Source: Wurfbainia villosa (Eukaryota; Streptophyta; Magnoliopsida; Zingiberales; Zingiberaceae). Taken from it: DNA of 64,000 nucleotides. Shown one piece after another: positions 25,301 to 36,802 of the stretch (position 1 is the first letter of the stretch; each line of letters starts with the position of its first letter). The stretch is from assembly GCA_025175895.1 (NCBI GenBank), contig CM046001.1:49227719-49291718 (forward strand). The letters are read 5' to 3'. The position numbers were made by a program, and so were the translations under genes. The notes under the pieces were generated by a model that ran no database searches, was not told the origin of the DNA, and worked only from the letters and a program-made list of their open reading frames with translations.

Positions 25301-25597
25301 TTATGTACTTGGAGTTTTATGTGGGTTATGTGTTATGGACTTATTATGTGATGTACACACTTATGGATTCGGGTTTTACTGATGTTTTATTTATGTTGTG
25401 GTGTCAGTCATACTGGTATGCACTGTGTGTAGGTTGTGATGTTGTGGTGTTAGTTTCCGTTGTACTTTGTTATGTTTACATTTGTATATGTTGTTGTTAT
25501 TGCGGCTGAATGACCTTGTATAAACAGGATATGTTGTCACGTACAGAGGAGATGTTGTCCGTTTGTTTTCGGCTCGACATACTCTTGGGGCATGACA
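22354..25597 (+). repeat. Gypsy 5' LTR
   Basis: About 3.24 kb, ending in GGGGCATGACA eight bases before the primer-binding site. Bases from 23,236 on are repeated at 35,340-37,728. The start (TGAAAAAAAAATGATGG) is inferred from the end of TNP2 sequence. It contains four hairpin repeats at 24,005-24,172 and a short TA run at 24,654-24,667. The many small ORFs between 22,493 and 25,509 are not conserved as proteins and are treated as shadows. Confidence 0.75.
24005..24172 (+). repeat. Four tandem units with ACTCTCT..AGAGAGT hairpins (5' LTR)
   Basis: A unit of roughly 42-44 bp is repeated about four times. Each unit has ACTCTCT, a spacer of about 7, and AGAGAGT, alternating with GATCAGTTGAGTACG and GATCAGATTGGTACG-like links. 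The same array is at 36,115-36,272 in the other LTR. Confidence 0.75.
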
Positions 25598-25604
25598 ACT
25601 TTAT

Positions 25605-25617
25605 TGGTATCAGAGCC
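25605..25617 (+). promoter_or_regulatory. Primer-binding site (initiator tRNA-Met)
   Basis: TGGTATCAGAGCC at 25,605, eight bases after the LTR end, is the exact standard initiator-methionine primer site. It fixes the orientation of the gypsy as plus. Confidence 0.85.
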
Positions 25618-26863
25618 CTAGGTTCTACGATGTCATACAATGTTATTTTTGTGTCGAGTCTTGGATTCTCAGGAGTCGATTTGTTTCGATTTTGGTGTTC
25701 TGAGATGAGATTGACAGCGGCCTGAGCTCTAAGCAGCATGAGGTAAGAATTCCTGATAACTTATAGCCTAGTAGATACTTATCTAAACATGATCAACATA
25801 TGTATGCAGTCAGAGTTATGACACTTGTGCAAACTGGTAGTAAGGGTCGTCCACCAAGGCGACCAGCCGGAGTTGCCTTTAGGGTTTATACCCTCGACTT
25901 TGTTGGCTATGTATTTAATGTTTAAACAGGGGATAACAGATAGTGCGTTGGTTATTCTTTGTAATCGTGGTTTGAGTTGACCACGGGAACGACCTGTTGA
26001 GTCTGTGAGTCTTAAACCTGTGTCGAAAAGGCGATTTACCTTTGAGAGCCGACTGATACCAAGTCGGAAAATATGAGTAAATTCGTCACATTTCTTGTGG
26101 AAATCAAAGACTACAGTCTTAGAGATTTCACTAACGGTGCTAGTCACATCATTACCCGTGGGGTAATGGACTAGGTGTGTATACTATTATTGCTACAGCA
26201 AGCGGAGGGTTAGTATAAGGTGTTTCATAGGAATTTTGATCCCTGAGTTGTTCGTACTGGGTTGTATAACTTTGAAGGTACTTTTGAGTACTTAACTTGT
26301 GTTATACAAAGAAAGTAGAGTTATTTGTATATCATTATCGGGATCAAGCCGGTATTTGGTGGTAAATGCAGAAAATAACCTTCGGGGAATAATATATCAC
26401 TTGATCATGGTTTAGTGATGTTGAGAGAGAGTATTTTCCCGCGTCACTTTCTATGACACATTGTAGGGAATTCTTGAGTTTCAAGTAGGGTGATCGTCGA
26501 TAACGGGACTACCATGCAGAGTCGTTAAACTTGCAGGGTTTATGCTCACCTAATAGCTCAAGAATGTGAATGGATGTTTAAAGTCACCCACAGTTGTTGG
26601 CTTACTTTTGAATTAAGATAACTGGATCTTCTAACAGATCCTACCGGAAGACATTGGATTGAGTCAGGAGTTTAGAAATGACTTCGTACAAGTGATTAAG
26701 AGTGAAGATCGATAAGCAGACATTGCAAGTCGGATGTTGGAATGAGAAGCCTCCGAATGTTGGACAAAAGGAGCAAGATCGGAGTCATAGGCCACGAGTT
26801 ACTAGTAGAGAGTTTTTCCGATCATAGAAGACCTATTGCAGATCGTCAGAACTGTCTGATGTT
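25618..26863 (+). other. Gypsy interior, left part (gag region, decayed)
   Basis: No ORF longer than about 120 codons on the coding strand and none recognised. By position after the primer site it should hold leader and gag. It ends at the ATGTT target of the solo copia LTR. Confidence 0.45.
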
Positions 26864-28754
26864 TGTTAGTTATAGCCCTATAACCAATCATGTGATGGTT
26901 GAATAGGGAACATTTTGTATCATATTCTATAAAGGCAAAGGATTGGTTATTATATTTACGTCTTGCTTGTGCCAGCTAAATTAAATATAATAATGCCCTA
27001 GAAAAGTAGGTTCTTATCTACAGCACATCAATTGGCAGAATTGATTATGAGAGGCTGTAGAGAACACTTTCCTAAATGTTCCTAGTCAAGTATTAATATG
27101 CAAGGGCAATATTAATACATAAAGACTAGCATGTAGGTCAATTGATGACTTAATCTCACAAGTCATGGATATATGATATCAAGCTGACACATGGGTATAT
27201 ATTAGAGAATATATACTGAACTGACCCGCCATGAGAAAGTTTCATGGATCGTCATATGAGTGTCATAAACTTTCTCATGTGACTATTGGTATGAATAGTC
27301 CTCAAACCTGAAGTCACTACGGTTCCCTACATAAGGAGTTATGTACTTTGGTATCGTCAAACGTCACCCGTAACAGGGTGGACCATAAAGGCGATTACTG
27401 GGTATATAACAAATTATGCGGAGGGATGTGAGTGATGTAGATGAGATCTATCCCTCCCATATGACGGGAGTGATATCTGTGGGCCCCTTGATTGAGTAGA
27501 ACTACTAAAACGCATGGTCATGCTCGAATGAGTCAATATGAGATATTGAGCTCATTTGTTTGAGTTAGTTTACTCAGGGATCAAGAAACACATAGATTGA
27601 TCGAGGATGACACGGTCTATGCCTCATTGGTCAATCTGATATCAAGGATAGAAGGACACAGTCATACATTATAGTAGTCACGGAAAGGTTAGTCGGATCT
27701 TGACTTATTTTGTAACTTGTGTAGCAATGATGTATTGCTAGATGCCGCTCATTGTTTGTGTATCTAAAAGAGTTTAGATCCACTGCCAACGTTATGAGAG
27801 CCTATAGAGTCACACACAAAGAGCATGATGATTAGAAGAATTAGTGCATTCTAGTTTGACTAAAATAATTTGGGAATGAGCTTAAGTACAAAATGGTTTT
27901 TGGACTTTAAGCTTAATGAGAATTTTAGCTTATTGATTTAATGAGATTAATTCAATATGCTAAGCTTACTAATTTAATAAGATTAAATAAATATGTTATC
28001 ATGATAGCCTAAGCTTAATTGATTTAATAAGATTAATTCAATATGTTACCTTATTGATTTAATGAGATTAATTCAATATGATAACATAAGCTTATTGAAT
28101 TAATAAAATTAATTCAACATGCATGAATGTCACATAAGCATGCCACCTAAGCATGCCACCTAAGCTTGATGAGGTGGAAGGAGACAAAGGGTTTTGACCT
28201 TTGGAATTTCTCCACATGTGGCCAGCCAAACAAGGAGTGTGATTATGTTTCAATGCAATTGATTGCATTGAATGTGATAGGAGATGAAAGGTTTTTTCAA
28301 TCCTATAAAACACTCCATGGGGTGGCCGACCAAGGTTGGTGAAGCTTGAGGCTTGGAGAGAGCTTGGTGGTGAGAGGCTTTGGTTGTGTGGTTTTTGTGA
28401 GTGTAGGCTAGCAAGAAGAGTGGTCTTCTTCTTCCTTTCTCTTTTTCCCTACCTTCCTCTCCTTTAGGGACTTCTCTAGCAAGAAGTAAAGGAGAGCTCT
28501 TCTAGTTTCTTTTGTGAGACAAGAGCTTGCTCGTGTGGATACATATAGAGGCACGGACATTTGAACATACTAAAAGATCCAACAAACCCAAGGAGAAGCG
28601 GGATTAAAAAGGGCATGCAACAAAGGTAATATTCTCCTATAAGATAGGTTTTGAGAAATTTATTTTTGTACGAGGTTTTCTTTCGCAAGGATCACTTGGA
28701 AGGGATCCTATTTTTTCGTTGCGCATATGTTATTTTGCATAAGAAATCCCTACA
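26864..28754 (+). mobile_element. Solo copia LTR, target duplication ATGTT
   Basis: Starts TGTTAG and ends CCCTACA; 1,891 bp. ATGTT occurs directly before (26,859-26,863) and directly after (28,755-28,759). It is of the same family as the LTRs at 8,618, 15,497 and 33,529 (shared blocks such as GCCTATAGAGTCACACACAAAG and TGGTTATTATATTTAC). A solo LTR arises by recombination between the two LTRs of a former complete element. ORFs at 28,092-28,881 are shadows. Confidence 0.88.
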
Positions 28755-28759
28755 ATGTT

Positions 28760-31040
28760 ATCAACGAAATCAAAACAAAAACTCCAAAGGAATTTCGTGC
28801 GTGCAGTGCGGATCACGAAGCCACATAAGTATCTGTTGGATCAGACCAATTGTTGCTATTGTAAGCAACGAATACAATTGAGGAGGTGTATTTTGAAGAC
28901 TATCGATGGTATTCCAGGAGGATGATGTACAGTCTCGATAGCAGAGATCATCACAGAAGATTAGGTTATCTCACCAGCAGTGACCTACTACCTCAGGCAT
29001 GGTTGGAGTCCCTTGATACTTCCCTTCAGGGGAAGTGATTTACTCAGCAATATCAGCAAAAGACATCTTAGAAGATTCATGCATACAACAACAACTGTTA
29101 CCCCCTAGACGTGGATTGGCTTTGCACAGAGGAGAGAGTATACGACGATGGTCGCATCTATTCTGTATTCTATAGTTACAGCTCGTAGGATTAAGTGATG
29201 GGATCAGATGATCTAGGAAAATCCCCGAGTCATTCGTTGTAGAAATGCGACTGCTTTGTCGTGAACTGTTGGATCTGATCTTGTTCTCTTCGGTGAAAGA
29301 CCGAGACCTGCGTGGAGCCTTTGGATCAGATCGACAGATAATTGATCGTTCAGGGTATTACTTTAGTTTACCCTCTGGGTTAATATATTGGGAGATACTT
29401 GTAGTTTACTAGTATCTTTGTCGAGAACATTCTTAGTTCAGATTAGAAGGGTTCCGATACATCGACTTGTGGGTCGGTGGTATCTCTACCGTCAGGTGAG
29501 ATGTGGACCAACAATTAAGAAGTCAAGGGATGCCCTTAGACTTTGATAGATATACCTTTACGGTAGACATAACCTTATGGATGGTTAAATTATTAAGATT
29601 GTGGTATGATATGTCTCTAAGATGTACAAATAATCCGAGAGTATTCGGATGTATTTTGGATGAACTCCTAGGCTTGTCGCTGCATAGGCAAGTGAAGCAG
29701 GCAATCGGAGTGATTTCGAAGATAGTGTCGATATTGAATACCTCATACGAGGAATAATTTTGTTGGTATCAGTGTTGCTAAACACTATGAAAATTAGAAG
29801 AACGTAAGTTACGATTATAGGAGATGTTGGAGGAGATATTTATCTGTCCCAGTATTTCTCCTTGAGAAGATCTGGAACTCTTTGTTAAAAGAGAGATGGA
29901 CCTTTGAGATTATGCATCGATTATCGATGATGGAATGCGATAGTTGTTGAAAGTGAATATCCTTCGTTGTGGATATATGATCTGTTTAGATCAGCTAAGG
30001 ACGCCTATGTATAATCTAGGGTTGATTTACGACTGGAGCGTTGATATTGTAGTGACATGATGTCATACAATTATCAGTGTTGTTGTGACGATTAATATTT
30101 CATCAGCTTAGAATAAAGAGAATGCAGGTGTGTAGAGATGACAATTTCATACTATGTATGAATTTTATGAGTTTTGATTATGTTGTTAGACTATTTAACG
30201 AATTAGTCGTCCATATATTTGAGAAATCATGTATTCTGGACACAATTTGAATCAGTTTGTGGTTGTTGGAGTTGCGTAACTTGGCCACTGTTGATGGTGG
30301 TAGTTGGAGTTGCGCACTCGGCCACCGTAGATGATGGTTTTCCTTGTATTGATTTAGTTATTCCTGCGAATGTGGATAGGATGTTTCTAGCATTACTATA
30401 CCACAGATTTGTTTGACCAAAAGGGTAATGGAATTCACTCGGTCGGAAGCTTGTGAGATTGAGTTTCAGGACATATATGGTGATTGACGTTTGCATCAGT
30501 GTTAGTTAATCCTTCCGATGTGGTTGGAAGGGTATTTTATACATATGCATCGTTTCAGGGATCGGAGCGAATCCGATACAGTTACATGAGACGTATCTTA
30601 TGCCTACGTCAGTTGAGAAACTACGAGATTAGCTGTTTGGCACGTGACGTGGTTCTAGCAAATATGAGCTTGTGTAGTAGTGGAATGGAGCAGAAGTGCT
30701 CATAGAGTTTTGACTAATTACTGGGTAGCTACTATAGAGTTGTTGGAATGCGAACAGTTGCAACAAGTGAGATTGATCGCTATAGTCTCCCATGCACTTT
30801 TAGAGTGTGTGGTGGAGTGGATTTTGGACGGTAGATAAACTTCTCTTTTAAGAAGATAATTCCCCGTCTCTGATGAGGATAGTGGGTTCCGGAGTTGCAT
30901 CGTTTAAGGAATAGTTGCTACAGGAGGCACATTATTTGAGATTTGTTATACATACTAATAGTACTTGGATGTACCGAGATTTGAAACGCTTATACTAATG
31001 GAATGGTATAAAAGAGAGAGTGCAGACTTGGTTACTCGCG
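28760..31040 (+). other. Gypsy interior, right part
   Basis: Continues the gypsy interior after the solo LTR. The only recognised part is reverse transcriptase at about 29,870-30,040. The ORF at 29,503-29,757 (84 codons) is not recognised. A short repeat GTTGGAGTTGCG occurs twice near 30,270 and 30,305. The end near 31,040 is where copia integrase sequence begins. Confidence 0.5.
29870..30040 (+). pseudogene. Gypsy reverse transcriptase fragment
   Basis: Plus strand, shifting frames. LFVKRKDGPLRLCIDYR-like sequence at about 29,880-29,935, then a NEYPS..YDLF segment and a decayed SRVDLR segment. These match the conserved start of Ty3/gypsy reverse transcriptase (VKKKDGSMRLCIDYRxLN, NRYPLPRIDDLF, SKIDLRSGY). 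Stops are present. Confidence 0.65.
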
Positions 31041-31042
31041 GC

Positions 31043-31985
31043 CCTTCAATGTTGCTGCTAGAGGTGGTTACAGGTACTTCATTACATTTACTGATAACTT
31101 CAGTAGATATGGTTATGTGTATCTGATGACACATAAATCTGAATCCTTTGAAAAGTTCAAAGAATTCAAGAATGAAGTACAAAATCAACTTGGCAAGAGT
31201 ATTAAGATACTTCGATCAGATCGAGGTGGTGAATACCTTAGCCATGAGTTTCGTGACTATCTAGCTAAGTGTGGGATTCTATCCCAACTCACTCCTCCTG
31301 GAACACCACAGTGAAATGGTGTATCCGAAATCGTACTCTATTAGATATGGTACGATCTATGATGAGTCACACAGATCTTTCTATATCCTTTTGGGGATAT
31401 GCTCTAGACACAGCAACATTCACACTTAATCGTGTATCATCTAAGGCTATGATAAAGACACCATATACGATATGGACAGGGAGAAATCCCAAGATCTCTT
31501 TCATGAGGATTTGGGGTTGTGAGGCTTACGTTCGATATCAAGTCTCAGACAAACTAGGACCCAAATACGATAAGTACTATTTTGTTGGATATCCCAATGA
31601 GACGAAGAGATATTACTTCTACATTCCCAGTCAACACAAAGTGTTTGTGACAAAGACTGGGGTATTTCTAGAAAGGGATTTTGTTTCTAGAAAAACTAGT
31701 GGGAGTACGTTCGATCTTGAAGAAATTCAAGATAAGGATCATAACACTGAGGCCTTGATGGAGGTTGAACAAGAACAACAAAGTGTTGTGGGTGATGAGT
31801 TTGTTGCACAAAGAGTTGTGGAACAACCACCTGTTCAGGTAAACCTACCTCTTCGCAGGTCTGATAGGGTACGTCGTCAGCCTGAGAGATACTCATTTTT
31901 CTTGTCTGACCATGATGACGTTATGCTCATTGAGAATGAGCCTACCTCCTATCAGGAAACTATGATGAGCCCAAATTCTGAGAAA
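31043..31985 (+). pseudogene. Copia integrase, C-terminal two thirds
   Basis: Two overlapping frames. 31,117-31,314 has KIKILRSDRGGEYLSHEF-type core sequence (the second catalytic Asp), and 31,269-31,988 has CIRNRTLLDMVRSMMSH, TPYTIWTGRNPKISF and FVGYPNETKRYYFY, then the Asp/Glu-rich linker to RT. A single-base shift near 31,312 (TGAAATGG) joins them. Copia integrase is normally about 350-400 residues. The first catalytic Asp region is lost. Confidence 0.8.
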
Positions 31986-33515
31986 TAGCTAGAGGTCATG
32001 AGATCCGAGATGGAATCCATGTACACCAACCAAGTATGGACTTTAGTTGATCCACCTGAAGGCGTCAAACCCATTGGGTGTAAGTAGGTCTTTAAGAGAA
32101 AGACTGACATGGATGGACTTACGCATACCTATGAGGGTCGATTGGTGGCTAAAGGTTTCAAGCAAATTCATGGTATTGACTACGATGAAACCTTTTCTCC
32201 AATTGCGATGTTTAAGTCCATTCGGATCATGCTTGCTATTGCAGCGTACCACGATTATGAGATCTAGCAGATGGATGTCAAAATCGCGTTTCTGAATGGA
32301 AACTTGTTCGAGGATGTGTACATGACACAGCCTGAGGGTTTTGTAGATCCACAGCATACTAGGAAAGTATGCAAGTTGCAAAGGTCCATTTATGGCTAAA
32401 GCAAGCTTCTCGGAGCTGGAATCTTCGATTCGATGATACGATCAAACAGTTTGGTTTCATCAAGAATGAAGATGAACCTTGTGTCTACAAGAGGGTTAAT
32501 GGGAACACAGTTGTCTTCCTTGTATTGTATGTGGATGACATACTACTCATTGGGAATGACATCCCTTCGCTACAGTCTGTGAAGACTTGGCTGGGGGCGT
32601 GCTTCTCAATGAAGGACTTAGGTGAAGCAGCCTATATTCTCGACATCAAGATCTATAGAGATAGATCTAAGAGATTGTTTAGCCTAAGTCAGAGTACATA
32701 CATTGACACGGTATTACTATGGTTTGACATACAGAATTCCAAGAAGGGACTTCTGCCGATGTCACATGGTGTGAGTCTTTCGAGGACTCAAAGTCCCTCT
32801 TCTAGAGAGGAGAGAGACCACATGAATAAGATCTCTTATGCATCTGCTATAAGATCTATCATGTACGTCATACTGTGTACTCGTTATGATGTCTCGTATG
32901 CTTTGAGCATGACGAGTAGATACCAGTCAGATCTAGGTGAGCGTCACTGGATAGCAGTCAAGAATATTCTTAAGTACTTAAAAAGGACTAAAGAATATTT
33001 CTTGATATTTGGAGGCGATGAGCTAACTGTAAAGGGTTACAGCGATGTCAGCTTCCAAACTGACCAGGATGATTATAGATCACAATCAGGGTTCATATTT
33101 TGCTTGAATGGTGGCGCTGTGAGCTGGAAGAGTTCGAAGCATGACACAGTTGCTGATTCTACAACAGAGGCCGAGTATATCGCTGCATCTGAGGCAACAA
33201 AGGAGGCAGTTTGGATCCACAAGTTCATTACTGAGCTTAGGGTGGTTCCTAGCATAGCAGATCTCATAGAGCTCTATTGTGACAACAATGGAGCGATTGC
33301 ATAGGCTAAGGAACCTCGCTCACACCAGCGGACCAAACACATATTATGACGCTTCCATCTCATTCGAGAGATTATCGATAGAGGAGATGTGAAGATTTGC
33401 AGAGTACCCACAGAGACTAACATCGCAGATCCCTTGACCAAGGCTTTAGCACAGAAAAAGCATAATGGTCACACTAGGTCATTGGGTATTAGATACTACG
33501 GTGATTGGAACTAGT
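31986..33515 (+). pseudogene. Copia reverse transcriptase and RNase H
   Basis: Reads from EK*LEVMRSEMESMY to PLTKALAQKKH. It has the catalytic LYVDDILLIGND, RNase H motifs SWKSSKHDTVADSTTEAEY and LYCDNNGAIA. In-frame TAG codons stand at 31,986, 32,085, 32,265 and 33,302. Comparison with the copy at 10,377-11,905 shows Trp, Trp, Trp and Gln at those places. A one-base loss near 32,396 shifts the frame. The longest intact piece is 32,369-33,304. The protein is not functional as it stands. Confidence 0.85.
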
Positions 33516-33528
33516 GCTAGTGGGAGAT

Positions 33529-35337
33529 TGTTAGTAAAAGCCCTAGAGTCAATCATGTGATGATTGTTGTATAGACTTTATTTATCATATTCCTATTTAT
33601 AAAGGCATGGTTATTATATTTACTTGTATTAGTGTCAAATAACTAAGTATGATAACGTCCTTGAGTAAAAGGTTCTTATCTATATCAATCGATTGGTTGA
33701 ATCGATAATGAGATGATATAGAGAACACTACTCTTAATCATTTCTAGTCAAGTATTAACATTCAGGGACAATATTAATGCGAAGAGACTAGCATGTAGGT
33801 CAACTCGATGACTTGATATCACAAGTCATAGATATGTGATATCAAGTTGACACATGAGTATGCATTGGAAAATGTATACTGAATGACCCGCCATAAGAAA
33901 GTATCATGGATCGTTATATGAGTGTCATATACTTTCTCATGTAACTATTAGTATGACTATTAGTCCTTGGACCTGAAGTCACCATGGTTCCCTACATAAA
34001 GAGTTGCATACTTTAACATCGTCAAACATCATCCGTAAATGGGTGGACTATAAAAGCGATTACTGGGTATGTAACAAATTATGCGAAAGGATATGAGTGA
34101 TGTAGATGGGATCTATTCCTCCTATATGATGGGAGTGACATCGTTATTCTTAATAGAGTGAGCCCACGAAGTGCATGGTCATGTCCAAATAAGTCAATAT
34201 GAGATATTGAGCTCATTTGATTAGAGTGAGTCTACTTGGAGTTCAAGATATAGATTGTACCGAGAATGACACGGTCTATGCTTCAATCGGTCAATCTAGA
34301 TGTCAAGGATAGAAGGACATTGTCACATATAGTGAGAGTCACAATTAGTAATCACAAAGGTGATGTTGGCTCTCAACATTCTTGTAACTTGGGTAACAAT
34401 GATGTGTTGCTAGATATCACTCATTGCTTATGTTCCTAAATCGGTTTAGGAGCATTGCCAACGTTACAAGAACATATAGGGTCACACACAAAGGACAATT
34501 AGATGGAGATTAAGTTCATATGATGAATCATGAGGATTAGGTTCATGGGATAAACCAAATTGGATTAAGAGTAATCCAAATTATAATAATTGAGTTAGAC
34601 TTAATTTGATTCAAGTGTTGAATGAGTCTAATTTAGATTTGATTCATTGAGTTAATTTAAAATAATGAATAGAGATTTATTAAATCAAATTGACTTAAAT
34701 CAAGTGGTTAGATTTAATCAACCATGGGAGATAAGAGGTCAAGTTTGACTTGACTTGAGAGGGAAGATGAATGGTCAATTTTGACTTGACCAATTGTCAT
34801 GTCATGATGACTTGGCATGGGGGCCGACCAATGATAGTGTTCCACATCATTATGGACTTATCATGGGGTGTCACCTCATGAGGGAGACCAAGAGTCATTG
34901 GCTCTTGGAGTTACATGCATACATGTAAGCCCCCAAATAGAAGTGGTCGGCCACTTTACTTTTTGCATTAGTGTGTGAAGTTATTTTGGTGTAGCTTCAT
35001 CATCTTCTTCCTTGGTTCTTCCTCTCTTGCTCTCCCAATCCTCCATTGTCGAGACTATTAAGGAGTGCTAGCACACTCAAAATTGTCTTTTCTCCACCTA
35101 TTGCTTGTGTGAATACCAATAGAGGAGTGTACACTTGACACTCTCGAGTTCCAGCAATCCATTTGGACGAGCGGGATAAGCAAAGGGCGTCGCATCAAGG
35201 GTAATGCTCTTCTCATATAGATCTAAAGTTTTAAACATGTACATGTAATTTTTGTTATACTTCGCACGAATCCGTGGCCGAGCTTCTGAGATTTCCGCAA
35301 CACAAAAAGCAGTTTTTGCGGCTCAGAAAGTCCAACA
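33529..35337 (+). repeat. 3' LTR of the truncated copia
   Basis: Starts TGTTAGTAAAAG after a polypurine tract and ends TCCAACA; 1,809 bp. The left part matches the other copia LTRs, but its last about 100 bases (with CCGCAAC and GTTTTTGCGG blocks) differ from the CCTACA-ending relatives, suggesting a subfamily. The ORF at 35,223 is a shadow. Confidence 0.75.
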
Positions 35338-36114
35338 ATTCTTACAGATTTGTAGTGGAAAAGTGAATCGGTACGAGGCGATGGATAAAACTTGAGTAGG
35401 GTTGTCCCTATTCGACAGTACACTTGGTTCCAGAATCCGTGGGGGAGGATTGAAGCAAGAAGGGGTAAGTCTGGATTTGCATGTTATAAATTTGGTATTT
35501 GACTTACAGTGATGGATCGAGTTGATCTATTGGGTATATCACGGTAGAATCGTAGAAGTATATTCTACGATAATCAGATTTGAACTGGTTACTAGGGATA
35601 TTGGATTGTAATAGAATTCTATATAATTCATATACTATGTTTTAGGACTCTAATTCGAGGCAGGTTCGCGGACGCGAGTACAATCAATATTGGTGTTCTA
35701 CATATCAGATGAGTAATTTCCTACCCTGGTCAGGTAGTTGTCGTTGCATACAGATTTAGATATATGATCATATTACCTGGACTCCACTCTTATTTATTCT
35801 TGTGCTTGATACTTTGTCTTTGGCCTATATGCTCTATTGTTGTTATCACATTTCCTTCATCATGATTAGGAGTTACATATGTGATGTAGGTAAATCTATA
35901 AATGTTTAGTAATGTGTAAATAGTAGAGTACGGATGATGACCTAATTTGTAAATTGGGAAAGAGGTCATCCGTAAGTAGGTAATGTCATGAACGTAGGAT
36001 TGATATAAATACCCTTATGTTGCTTGTTTACTACCGATCATGTATTGTGTAAATGGTAAGGTAAATTGTGATTAGTGTGTCGCTACGAACCGGTGGTCCT
36101 AGCTTGTCATGATC

Positions 36115-36272
36115 AGTTGAGTACGACTCTCTGCAGGATAGAGAGTGCGTCGATCAGATTGGTATGACTCTCTACAGGATAAAGAGTGTTATGATCAGTT
36201 GAGTACGACTCTCTGCAGGATAGAGAGTGCGTTAATCAGATTGGTACGACTCTCTATAGAATAGAGAGTCTG
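36115..36272 (+). repeat. Tandem hairpin units in the gypsy 3' LTR
   Basis: Copy of the array at 24,005-24,172: four ACTCTCT..AGAGAGT units (one mutated to AAGAGT). Confidence 0.75.
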
Positions 36273-36760
36273 TGGTGGATGTCTGTATGTGTGACTTTGC
36301 ATTCATGTCATTTGCATGCATGCTGGCGACGTGGTCTCCCTTATGGTTGAGAGGGTCGTCAGTCATCCTGTCTCCACGGTTGCTCATAGGAGGAGTAATC
36401 AGTGTGAAGGCAGAGCATTGTGGTGCCGCACTCTATCACTATAGACAGTGGTAGTTGGATTTACGTGTCGTTGTCCTGCGTGTGTGACACTCGACCACTC
36501 ATGGGTAGTGACTGTCGAAGTGGCCAACAGCAGAGACTCCCGTCATGTAACTTGCTCTTTACGCTTATATGTTACTCGATCATACTACCCACTCAGTCAT
36601 TTGAGAGTAGTGGTTGGTATTGAGTTGGGACAGTTGTCATGTCGAGCCACCGAGGCCACACTGGAGTCGAGGTAGCTTTAGGGTGAGTTGGCATGACCAT
36701 GCATGCTGCATTGTCATGTCTTATGGCGTTTTTCACATTGTCATATATATACATATATGC

Positions 36761-36763
<3 letters not shown>

Positions 36764-36800
<37 letters not shown>
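36764..36800. repeat. (TA)n microsatellite
   Basis: An uninterrupted alternating TA run of 37 bases. The matching place in the other LTR (24,654-24,667) has only 14. Confidence 0.9.

Positions 36801-36802
<2 letters not shown>

Larger units (their letters stand above)
31041..35337 (+). mobile_element. 5'-truncated copia element
   Basis: Plus orientation. It begins inside integrase (at the equivalent of GPFNV), runs through reverse transcriptase and RNase H, a polypurine tract (GTGGGAGAT, 33,520-33,528) and a 3' LTR at 33,529-35,337. The 5' LTR, gag, protease and start of integrase are missing. The right LTR end abuts gypsy LTR sequence at 35,338. It is related to the complete copia at 8,618-17,253. 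Confidence 0.8.

Noticed and set aside
24024..25725. Clusters of Tyr/Cys/Val-rich ORFs on both strands
   Set aside because: These lie in the gypsy LTR, overlap each other in opposite strands, and arise from TG/TA-rich repeats. Copies at 36,272-37,791 are the same sequence, not a conserved gene.
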